Origin: DASQZK01 sp963764345
GTDB lineage: Bacteria; Bacteroidota; Bacteroidia; Bacteroidales; GCA-2748055
Direction: 5' to 3'
DNA length: 64,000 bases
Assembly: GCA_963764345.1 (NCBI GenBank)
Contig: CAVXSF010000018.1
Span: 124,001 to 188,000, forward strand
Shown: positions 17,216 to 25,169 of the stretch, piece after piece
Numbering within the stretch: the first letter of the stretch is position 1
Layout: the number at the start of each line of letters is the position of its first letter
Program-made: the position numbers and the translations under genes
Notes under the pieces: model-generated
Told to the model about the DNA's origin: nothing
The model's database searches: none
The model's input: the letters and a program-made list of their open reading frames with translations, nothing else

Positions 17216-18400
17216 TCAGATATATTCAAAACTGACGGTCTTAAGGAATTTTTCTTCCAGGATCTTTGCCATCCGTTTGACTACGGTACGCCTGATCTCC
17301 AGCTCTACTGGGAGACTGGGATCCTGATGTGCAATGTTTATACGCGTACCGATGATAAAATGAATATCATCGCTTTCCCTGAACATGCTGACGATCCGGT
17401 CGGCAGGGCCTTTGCCGAGAGGATAGGAACTGCTGTAATCCTTCAGGATCCGGGTAACTTTGGTAAGAGTGAGTATCCCTTCGGTTACAAGGTCGATACC
17501 TGTCATACTGGAGACAGGCGGCAGGTCCGGATCATCGAAAGTAAGGCTGTCTTCAATTTTACGCCCCAGTTCCCTGCCGACAATATCTGCCGTGGTGGCG
17601 CCTGATATAATGATTTTTCCTTTGAAACTACTGACTGCCTTTGCCAGGACAGAATCTTTGTCTTTTTCATAGGGGGGTCCGGTGCAAACGAGCAGTTTCC
17701 GTGGCTCACGGAAATATATCATGGCACAGCTGCTGTCATCGCGGCTGTAATACCCGTCAATCTTATGTGCCATGGTCACAACCTTGTTTCCCAGCCTGCG
17801 GGCAGAAAGATCCGGGCTGGTACTGATCAGCTTGAGGACATAGTCGCTTGCACTTGAAATGCCCCATCCAAACGGATACTGGTCAGAACCCATCCCCGCC
17901 TGGGAGATGCCATCGGAACAGATCATGATCCTGTCTTCCTTCTGTGGCCGGAAGCGGCAGGTTTTGATCTCCTTACCGGCGTTTTTTTCACTCTGCATCA
18001 GGATACAATTCCAGTGCGGATCAAAAACCCGCTTTCCCCTGAAGATCACGGTCTGGGGATTATCGTATTCCAGGATGCTCACTTCCCCGTCCGATTCGAT
18101 GTCTATGATCGTGAAAGTGGCATAATTCATTTTTCGTACCGAACAGACCGGCAAAGTATTCATGATGATTTCGGCGATCTTCTCGGGTTCCTTATGTTCA
18201 AGTGTGAAATTCAGTGACATGGTGGATGTGAGAGTGGCCAGAATATTGGCTTTCACACCATGTCCCATGCCGTCGGACAATACAATGATGGTCCGGTTTT
18301 CCTCCAGGACTTTCTTTGTCAGGAAAACATCTCCGCAAATCCTTTCTTCGCCGAAATTCTTCTGGGCACAATGGACTTCTATATGGAAATGATCCTGCAT
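17216..18400 (-). CDS. SpoIIE-type PP2C serine phosphatase, coupled to the HydS paralogue
   Basis: The 394-residue protein contains a PP2C/SpoIIE catalytic domain: LSDGMGHG near residue 41, ICSDGISQAGMG near 160 and RDDSSCAMIYF near 218 supply the metal-binding aspartates. The C-terminal 165 residues (from about residue 230) form an extra domain I do not recognise that contains KGKIIISGATTADIVGREL. Its ATG overlaps the TGA of the HydS-PAS gene (TGATG), which implies translational coupling and a joint function. SpoIIE phosphatases normally dephosphorylate STAS proteins in partner-switching systems; no STAS partner is encoded nearby. Pairing of SpoIIE with HydS-type genes is known in hydrogenase loci. 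Confidence 0.88.
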   Translation of the reverse strand: MQDHFHIEVHCAQKNFGEERICGDVFLTKKVLEENRTIIVLSDGMGHGVKANILATLTSTMSLNFTLEHKEPEKIAEIIMNTLPVCSVRKMNYATFTIIDIESDGEVSILEYDNPQTVIFRGKRVFDPHWNCILMQSEKNAGKEIKTCRFRPQKEDRIMICSDGISQAGMGSDQYPFGWGISSASDYVLKLISTSPDLSARRLGNKVVTMAHKIDGYYSRDDSSCAMIYFREPRKLLVCTGPPYEKDKDSVLAKAVSSFKGKIIISGATTADIVGRELGRKIEDSLTFDDPDLPPVSSMTGIDLVTEGILTLTKVTRILKDYSSSYPLGKGPADRIVSMFRESDDIHFIIGTRINIAHQDPSLPVELEIRRTVVKRMAKILEEKFLKTVSFEYI

Positions 18401-20265
18401 CAGCTTTTCTTCTTCAACGGTTTATCCTTATAAAATTCGATGATGGAATGCAGCATCCGCTCCGTCTCCGAAGCACCTTCTCCGAGAAGAAATCCTATCT
18501 GCTGAACGAGTGAAAGGTTTTTATCGATAACCTCGGATATTCTTGTCAGGACTTCTTCCTTTCTGACTTCCGGTGAGTACATATCTCTGAAGATTCCGCC
18601 GGCGATTTTTCCTTTCCTGATGACAAAGACGGAAAAATTCAGTAACTGCCCGCGGAAGGTAATATCCCGGTTTTGAATATTTTCATTATTTGACAGCACG
18701 AATGAAAACAGGTTATATATATTATAAGGAAGCAAGGTCTTTAAATCAGCCCCTGCCAGCCCGGGTATGACTTCATTTATTTCGGCGGCTTCTTCACCCA
18801 ACATGGTGATGAAGCTCTGATTGGCCTGGAGCACCTTCAGCTTTTCATCCAGGATGACCAGTCCTGATGGTAGTTTCTGTAACATAGCAGTAATCATCTC
18901 GGAAGCTTCCCTGGCGGTTTCCTTTTCTTTGCGGGCCACGAGTTCTGAATCCCTCAGTGCTTTTTCAGCCGTAGCCAGCTTTTCGTTGCTGATCTTCAGC
19001 GACTGAATATAGTCCTGCCGGTTCCGGCTTGTATAATTATTGCACATCTCCGGGATCGCAAGTCCTTTTGCAATAGCGACTGCAAAATCCAGGCATGAGT
19101 TATACCCGCAGGCACCACATCCGATATCTTCATTATTGTCTTTTTTGAGATCTTTCATGATCTCAGCGATCTTCTCCTCTGAAGGTTGAGGAAGACGCTG
19201 GTCATCATTTTTAAAGGACCGGTGAAAATCCAGTGCGGCATACGTCTCCATGTCTTTCTCCCACGCTTTTTTGTTCAGGCTTTTCATTCTCTTCCGGGCA
19301 TAGATCTTAACCGATGCCTGCCTGATATATTTCTTTCCCCCGCGCGTGGTTCCGGGTCCCATGAGGTATTCGGTATAGAACAGGTTGAAATGGGAATTGA
19401 TAGTACCTATGCTGTCTTCGAATTCTCTCAGGGCTTCTTTGAGTTCCAGTTCACCTTCAACCGTGGTCACATTGCCGGATAACAGGTCATCATCAAGACC
19501 GGCAGCCTGGACAATACCGCCTGCAATCGGGAAAAGCGCACCGGTGTTGCCATGAGGCAGATCAAATTCACTGAATTCAAGTTGTTTTTCTTCAATCCTG
19601 AATTCATTGAAAAGATCCCTTAATTCAGCAAAGGTGAGCACCGCATCCAGCCTGCCATCGTCTTTACCACGTTCTTCTTCTTTTTTACCTGCAATAAGCG
19701 GACCTACGTAAACCACCCTAATTTCTTTTCCATACTTTTTCCTTACAACTTTTGCCGTGGCAATGGCCGGAGAAATGATCGGGGCGAGGTTCGGGATCAG
19801 TCCAGGCTGAAATTTTTCAATATAACCTATTGATACCGGATCATTGGCCATTATGTAATATTTCCCTCGAAATTCTTTAAGGAGCCTGGCATATTCAGCA
19901 GCAATCAGGTCAGCCCCGAATGAAACTTCATTCACGTATGTGAAGCCAAGCTTTCGAAGCATACTCACAAATTTCCTGTAATCGGTGATATCCGGAAATT
20001 CGGCGGCTATGGTGGGATCGACAAGGACTGCGATTGTGACTTTTTTGTCTGACAAGAGCTTCCTGCACTCTTCCCTTGAATCGAAATATTCAATGGCACA
20101 GGGCTTACATGCGGCAATACAACTGCCGCAGCCAATGCAACGATTTGGCAAGATGCGCGGTACCACCTGGTCGGTTGTGACCTGGATGGCATTCACCGGG
20201 CAGGCGCGTACACAGGCATAACATACCTTGCACTTATCTTCAATTATGTTTACCAGGGCTTTCAA
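18400..20265 (-). CDS. HydS paralogue with PAS domain that has lost all H-cluster ligands
   Basis: The 621-residue protein has two [4Fe-4S] motifs (CKVCYACVRACP and CIGCGSCIAAC), an H-domain-like region (about 75-320), a CX2CX4CX16C motif (Cys383, 386, 391, 408), a coiled segment and a PAS domain (about 455-560). Aligned with the HydS-kinase at 25170, the cysteines expected to bind the H-cluster are replaced: Cys142 by Asp142, Cys190 by Leu190, Cys290 by Phe296 and Cys294 by Tyr300. No Cys occurs at all between residues 68 and 382. The surrounding fold motifs (VSFGADL, MGPGTT, GALFP) are kept, so this is not a frameshift. The start codon is TTG at 20263-20265, overlapping the upstream TGA. 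It may act as a redox sensor without H2 chemistry. Confidence 0.85.
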   Translation of the reverse strand: MKALVNIIEDKCKVCYACVRACPVNAIQVTTDQVVPRILPNRCIGCGSCIAACKPCAIEYFDSREECRKLLSDKKVTIAVLVDPTIAAEFPDITDYRKFVSMLRKLGFTYVNEVSFGADLIAAEYARLLKEFRGKYYIMANDPVSIGYIEKFQPGLIPNLAPIISPAIATAKVVRKKYGKEIRVVYVGPLIAGKKEEERGKDDGRLDAVLTFAELRDLFNEFRIEEKQLEFSEFDLPHGNTGALFPIAGGIVQAAGLDDDLLSGNVTTVEGELELKEALREFEDSIGTINSHFNLFYTEYLMGPGTTRGGKKYIRQASVKIYARKRMKSLNKKAWEKDMETYAALDFHRSFKNDDQRLPQPSEEKIAEIMKDLKKDNNEDIGCGACGYNSCLDFAVAIAKGLAIPEMCNNYTSRNRQDYIQSLKISNEKLATAEKALRDSELVARKEKETAREASEMITAMLQKLPSGLVILDEKLKVLQANQSFITMLGEEAAEINEVIPGLAGADLKTLLPYNIYNLFSFVLSNNENIQNRDITFRGQLLNFSVFVIRKGKIAGGIFRDMYSPEVRKEEVLTRISEVIDKNLSLVQQIGFLLGEGASETERMLHSIIEFYKDKPLKKKS

Positions 20266-20531
20266 ATCTTAGCTTTTTTAACCTTCCCCAGTTCCCTGTC
20301 CAGGATCTCTGTAAGGTTTTCAATGGTAACACCTTCAAAAATCTGCTCGTTGATCTTGAGTACCGGACCTTTATTGCATTTTCCAAAACAATGGTTCCCT
20401 TTAAATTGTACCTGATCTTCCAGTTCATTTTGCTTCAGGTAATCCTGGATCATCTGGACCGCTTTTTTATTGCCTCTTGCAAAACAGGAACTTCCCAGGC
20501 AAATCATCAATTCTGTATCTTTATCATTCAT
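20262..20531 (-). CDS. thioredoxin-like [2Fe-2S] ferredoxin
   Basis: The 89-residue protein has the four ligands of a NuoE-type thioredoxin-like cluster: Cys11 and Cys16 (CLGSSC), Cys48 and Cys52 (CFGKC). It is the first gene of the leftward arm of locus 2, overlaps the HydS-PAS gene by 4 bases, and probably passes electrons to or from that protein. It is similar to small ferredoxins that precede HydS genes in other hydrogenase loci. Confidence 0.88.
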   Translation of the reverse strand: MNDKDTELMICLGSSCFARGNKKAVQMIQDYLKQNELEDQVQFKGNHCFGKCNKGPVLKINEQIFEGVTIENLTEILDRELGKVKKAKI

Positions 20532-20551
20532 TCGGGACAGGTGCTTTGTTC

Positions 20552-20559
20552 CAAAATTA
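20552..20559 (-). promoter_or_regulatory. Bacteroidota-type -7 box for the ferredoxin-HydS-SpoIIE operon
   Basis: The minus-strand reading is TAATTTTG, matching TAnnTTTG, 21 bases upstream of the ATG at 20531. The Rex-like operators of the divergent operon are about 230 bases away, so this arm may escape Rex control. Confidence 0.45.
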
Positions 20560-20785
20560 ACAATAAAATTTGGAACCTAATTCGATTACACATCGATATC
20601 TCATCTTTTAGGATGAGATGTAAATATCATAAAATCAACGGTATAATACAAGTTTTTATTCTTTCGCTAATTTATACACTGTAAAAATTACATATCCGGC
20701 TTGTTGGCAACTATCAATCGATGGCTTGTAATAGCCAGATTATCAGTGGTTAATCAATATTCATTCATGATTGTGTTATAGAATA

Positions 20786-20820
20786 TTGTTAGTTGAATAA
20801 CAATGTTTGTAAAATAACAG
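20786..20820. promoter_or_regulatory. tandem Rex-type operators upstream of hydrogenase locus 2
   Basis: Site 1 (20786-20803) is TTGTTAGTTGAATAACAA, a perfect TTGTTA-N6-TAACAA palindrome. Site 2 (20803-20820) is a weaker copy, ATGTTT-N6-TAACAG, and overlaps site 1 by one base. Both the 17-base spacing and the distance to the -7 box (10 bases) mirror the arrangement upstream of locus 1. The rex gene lies at the end of this operon, so autoregulation is likely. Confidence 0.7.
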
Positions 20821-20830
20821 TAAAGTTAAT

Positions 20831-20838
20831 TATATTTG
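20831..20838 (+). promoter_or_regulatory. Bacteroidota-type -7 box of the HydC2-HydB2-HydA2 operon
   Basis: TATATTTG matches TAnnTTTG. Transcription would begin near 20845, which rules out the longer reading frame from 20840 and supports the ATG at 20924 as the start of HydC2. Confidence 0.55.
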
Positions 20839-20923
20839 TGTGAGCTGCGAAAGGTGTTTTATGTCAGTTTGCTACAAGCAGCATGACAAAAGAAAGTTTA
20901 CAGGCCGTAAAACTTATAAAAAT

Positions 20924-21382
20924 ATGTCTGAGATCAGTGAATTGCTTGGCAGGTTTCCCGATTTAAGCAGGGATAAACTGATTCCCGTGATACAGGAAAT
21001 ACAGGATGAATTCGGTTATCTGTCGGAGGAATCGGTGAATGAACTGTCGGTGCATCTGAATCTCCCGGCCAGCAAAATCTATGGATTGGCGACGTTCTAT
21101 AATCAGTTTCGGTTTTCCCCTCCGGGAAAGTATCATATCAGGATTTGTGAGGGTACGGGTTGTCATATCGAAGGTGCGGCATTATTGATTAAGGAGGTGG
21201 AAAAGCTGTTAAAGATTAAAGACGGGGAGACCACGCGGGACGGAAAATTCAGCCTTGAGATCCTTTCATGCATCGGGGCTTGTGGTCAGGCACCGGTGAT
21301 ATCGGTTAATGATGAATATTATGACAGCGTGGATAAGAAGAAGATAAGGGAGATTATTACGATGTACAAGGAAAAAGAATAG
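20924..21382 (+). CDS. hydC: HydC2, NuoE-like [2Fe-2S] hydrogenase subunit
   Basis: The 152-residue NuoE/HndA-type protein carries the thioredoxin-like [2Fe-2S] ligands Cys75, Cys80, Cys116 and Cys120 (CEGTGC and CIGAC) after a helical N-terminal domain with the typical FGYLSEESV segment. It opens the rightward operon of locus 2, and HydB2 follows after 6 bases. I chose the ATG at 20924 because the predicted promoter lies just upstream and the earlier residues have no family similarity. Confidence 0.9.
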   Translation: MSEISELLGRFPDLSRDKLIPVIQEIQDEFGYLSEESVNELSVHLNLPASKIYGLATFYNQFRFSPPGKYHIRICEGTGCHIEGAALLIKEVEKLLKIKDGETTRDGKFSLEILSCIGACGQAPVISVNDEYYDSVDKKKIREIITMYKEKE

Positions 21383-21388
21383 GACGCT

Positions 21389-23339
21389 ATGGAAATCATT
21401 GCCAACGACAGTGCGGTTCAGCAACTTCTCACCGAAGTAGTTCAGCTCGACAGGGTTGAATATACGGTCGCTATGGAGAAGACTCTCCGGTTACTTTCCC
21501 GTGAAAAGGTAAACAGGCTCCTTATCATGGTAAGTTCCGGTATGGCAGCCAGAGTGGCCGGTTCAGAAAAGACGGTCGGAGAGATGAAGGCCTATCTTCA
21601 GGAGCGCAATGAGGATGCTGAAATTGTAAGGACGGGTTGCCTGGGTCTGTGTAGTGCAGAACCTGTAGTCAGCATCCAGGTTCCGGGACGGGCAAGGTTA
21701 TTCTTTTCCAGGATCACCCCTGACCGGGTGGCTTCACTGCTGGATGCGGTTTTTCATCATGTTGTGCCTTCTGAAAACCTCATTGGTCAACTTCGGAACA
21801 CGGCTCATGAGCCATGGAAGGGAGTTGTTTTCCTGGATGAGGTGCCCTTTTTTGCCGGGCAGAAACGTCTGATCCTTAAAAATTGCGGTATCATTGATCC
21901 GAATTCTATTGAAGAATATATTGCCGGCGGAGGATACAAGGCTTTTCTGAAAACCATACGGCATTATACTTCCAGCGAAATATGCGATCTCGTTGATGAT
22001 AGTGGTCTGAGAGGCCGTTCAGGCAGCGGATTCCCCACAGGTCAGAAATGGAAAATTGCCTGTCATACACCGTCCGATCAGAAATATCTTGTTTGTAATG
22101 CCGAAGAGAGTGATCCCGGTGCTTTCATGGACAGGTCGATCATGGAAGGCGATCCTCATCTGCTGATTGAAGGGATGGCCATTGCCGCTTATGCTGTCGG
22201 CGCAACGAAAGCTTACATTTACATCAGGTCGGAATACACCGAAGCGATCGGCCGGCTTGAGCAGGCTTTGAAACAGGCTGATGAATATGGTTTGCTTGGC
22301 GATCATATTTTTGGCAGTGGCTTTAACCTGAGGATATCGGTGCGAAAGGGCCCGGGAGCCTTCGTATGCGGTGAAGAAACCGCACTTATACGGAGTCTTG
22401 AAGGTAAACGCGGCATGCCCAGGTCAAAACCTCCTTTTCCTGCCACCAGCGGTTTGCATAAAAAACCCACTATAATCAACAACGTGGAGACGCTATCCAA
22501 CATTCCGGTTATCATTGCCAAAGGGCCTAAATGGTTTAAAGAAACCGGAACCGAGAATAATACCGGAACGAAAATATTTGCCATCTCCGGAAAGGTTAAG
22601 GATGCCGGTTTGATTGAAGTTCCGCTGGGCACCTCCCTGAAGGATATCATTTTCAATATTGCGGGAGGTACCAGGAATGACACGTCCTTTAAAGGCTATT
22701 CATATCGGTGGGCCATCGGGCTGTATTCTGCCAGCAGGCAAGCTCGATATTCCCGTGACTTACGAGGCCATGAGCAGTGCAGGCACGATCATGGGCAGCG
22801 GCGGCATTGTGGTACTGGATGAGGATGTCTGTATCATCGACATGGTCAAGTATTACATGAACTTTATGCAAAAGCAGAGTTGCGGAAAATGTATACCCTG
22901 CCGGGAAGGAACACGCCGGATGTCAGAGATCCTGGAAAGTATTTCCCGCAAGCCGGTGGATGAAAACGGTCATGCCACCCTTGAAAGGTTTAAAGGAGCT
23001 ATTCAGCTCGAAAGCCTGGCTTCGGTGATGAAAGACACTTCGCTGTGTGGCCTTGGACAGAAAGCTCCAAACCCGGTCCTCAGCACACTTGAGCATTTCC
23101 GCGACGAATACGAAGAACATATCTTTGACCGGAAATGCAGGTCCAACGTTTGCACGGAGTTGCGATCCTATTTCATCGATGTTGAACATTGCACCGGTTG
23201 TTCCGTTTGTGCAAAAAAATGTCCGTCTGAGGCCATTTTCGGCACTCCTCTCCATCCGTATTTTATTGTACAGGAGAAATGCACCGGCTGCGGATTATGC
23301 TTCGACTCGTGTAAATTCAGTGCTATTGATTACAAATAA
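21389..23339 (+). CDS. hydB: HydB2, NuoF-like subunit with fused degenerate HndB domain (one frameshift)
   Basis: The NuoF core (LRGRSGSGFPTGQKW, GPGAFVCGEETALI), the SCGKCIPCR cluster site and two C-terminal [4Fe-4S] motifs (CTGCSVCAKKCP, CTGCGLCFDSC) are all present. A +1 frameshift at 22694-22695 (one extra G) separates the halves; removing it gives DTSFKAIHIGGPSG, matching the paralogue. The N-terminal 150 residues resemble HndB (RTGCLGLCSAEPVVSIQVPG) more than the N-terminus of HydB1, so this is an HndB-HndC fusion. The HndB cysteine is Ser50; only Cys84 and Cys88 remain, so this domain probably holds no cluster. The frameshift may be a consensus error. Confidence 0.85.
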
Positions 23340-23430
23340 GCATAGATATGAGGACACCTACCGGCACTGGTAATGATTATGGGATAAGGCATGGACACAT
23401 TTGTAATTTGAACTAAAATACTTCACATAA

Positions 23431-25155
23431 ATGGTATTCAACATTGAGGTAAACGGGAGGGTGATACAGGCCCGCAAAGGAGAAACCATCCTTACGGCTT
23501 TGCGAAGGAACGGGATACAGGTTCCTACACTTTGCAATATGAAGGAATTTTCTCCAACCGGTGCCTGCAGGATGTGTGTGGTAGAGGTGGAAGGGAAAGA
23601 CAGCCTCATACCTTCCTGTTCTTACCCTGTTGAAGAGTGGTTGAAAATCTCCACTCATACGCCCAGGGTCCTCAAGGCCAGAAAGACCATTGTTGAACTG
23701 TTGCTTTCCAATCATCCCGATGATTGCCTCTACTGCGAGCGCAACGGCAGCTGTGAACTTCAGAAGATGGCTGAAGATCTTAATATCCGTGAACGCAGGA
23801 TACCGGGCAGGAAAAGTAAATTCAAAATTGACAAATCCAGCCTGAGCATTGTCCATGATCCGTCGAAATGCATCTTGTGTGGGCGCTGTGTCAGGATATG
23901 CGAGGAACAACAGGTTGTATCGACACTGGATTTCACCAGGAGAGGGAGTGAACTGATTATTTCCACTTCTTTCGACAAACCACTGAACTTCTCAAACTGT
24001 ATCAGTTGTGGCCAGTGCGTCATAATATGTCCGACCGGCGCTCTCACCGAAAAACTGCAATATGCCGAGCTGGACCAGGTGTTGTATGACCACAGGAAAA
24101 AGGTGATCGCCCAATATTCACCCACTGTAGCTGTTTCTGTTGCAGAAGAATTCGGGCTGAAGTCCGGCCGGGATACGAACGGGCTCATCAATGCCGCCCT
24201 CCGGAAAATTGGTTTTGACAAAGTTTTTGAGACGTCCTTTGGTGCCGATCTCATGGTAATAGAACAGGCAGACGAGTTTATCAAACGGTATGAATCGAAG
24301 GAACGGCTGCCCCTGATCACGGGATGCTGCCCTGCATGGATCAGGTTTGCAGAGCAAAACTATCCTGATCTGCTGGCTAATATCAGTTCTGTCCGTTCCC
24401 CCCAGCAGATCATGGGGTCACTTATCCGGCACTGGATTACCGGCAAGGGAGGTTATAATCCCGCCGAAATATATTCTGTATCTGTGATGCCCTGCACCGC
24501 TAAAAAATATGAAGCCCAGCGTACAGAGATGACCAGTAAAGGCATTGCCGATATTGACACGGTGCTCACCACCCGTGAACTGGTCAGACTCATAAGACTC
24601 CATGGCATTGATATGAACCACCTGGACCCCGAACCTGCGGATGAGCCCATGGGAGCTATGAGTTCGGCAGGTAAGCTTTTCGGAGTCGGAGGCGGACCTC
24701 TTGAAGCGCTCATGCGAACGGTATATTACAAGCTGACAGGTGAAGAACTGACGAACCTGAGGATGACCAAGCTTCGTGCCAGCCGGACTTACAAGGAGAT
24801 GAGCCTGAAAACAGGAAAGAAAGAAATCTCGATCATCGCCGTCAGTGGCCTGGCCGAAGCTGTCAAGCTGATTGCGGAAGTCAGGGCCGGCAGAAAAAAA
24901 CCAGATATCATCGAAATATTAGCCTGTCCGTATGGATGTGTCAATGGAGGAGGTCAGCCGGTACAACCCAATGAGATGACTATCCGGAACCGGATCAAAG
25001 CGCTTTACGATGCTGACAATAAAGAAAGAATCAAAGTTGCACACAGGAATCCTCAGATACTCAGGATTTACGATGAAGTGCTTGAGAAGCCGGGGAGCAG
25101 TAAAAGCAAGGAATGGCTTCACACCAGTTATCATCCTAAGGAAGAGGCAAACTGA
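23431..25155 (+). CDS. hydA: HydA2, [FeFe] hydrogenase catalytic subunit with variant active-site motifs
   Basis: The 574-residue group A-type enzyme has a [2Fe-2S] cluster (Cys35, 46, 49, 63), a His95/Cys99/102/108 cluster, two [4Fe-4S] motifs (from Cys147 and from Cys190) and an H-cluster domain. The ligands Cys300, Cys355, Cys499 and Cys503 and the proton-transfer Cys299 are kept. Second-shell residues differ from HydA1: TGCCP instead of TSCCP, and LACPYGC instead of MACPGGC, so the Met at position 497 is Leu and the following Gly is Tyr. These changes could alter bias, potential or inhibitor tolerance. It is 91 bases downstream of HydB2 in the same operon. Confidence 0.92.
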   Translation: MVFNIEVNGRVIQARKGETILTALRRNGIQVPTLCNMKEFSPTGACRMCVVEVEGKDSLIPSCSYPVEEWLKISTHTPRVLKARKTIVELLLSNHPDDCLYCERNGSCELQKMAEDLNIRERRIPGRKSKFKIDKSSLSIVHDPSKCILCGRCVRICEEQQVVSTLDFTRRGSELIISTSFDKPLNFSNCISCGQCVIICPTGALTEKLQYAELDQVLYDHRKKVIAQYSPTVAVSVAEEFGLKSGRDTNGLINAALRKIGFDKVFETSFGADLMVIEQADEFIKRYESKERLPLITGCCPAWIRFAEQNYPDLLANISSVRSPQQIMGSLIRHWITGKGGYNPAEIYSVSVMPCTAKKYEAQRTEMTSKGIADIDTVLTTRELVRLIRLHGIDMNHLDPEPADEPMGAMSSAGKLFGVGGGPLEALMRTVYYKLTGEELTNLRMTKLRASRTYKEMSLKTGKKEISIIAVSGLAEAVKLIAEVRAGRKKPDIIEILACPYGCVNGGGQPVQPNEMTIRNRIKALYDADNKERIKVAHRNPQILRIYDEVLEKPGSSKSKEWLHTSYHPKEEAN

Positions 25156-25169
25156 GAAACGCTTATACC

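Noticed and set aside
18400..20265. Loss of H-cluster cysteines explained as a frameshift
   Set aside because: The frame is continuous and the residues next to each missing ligand still align with the HydS-kinase, so these are substitutions.
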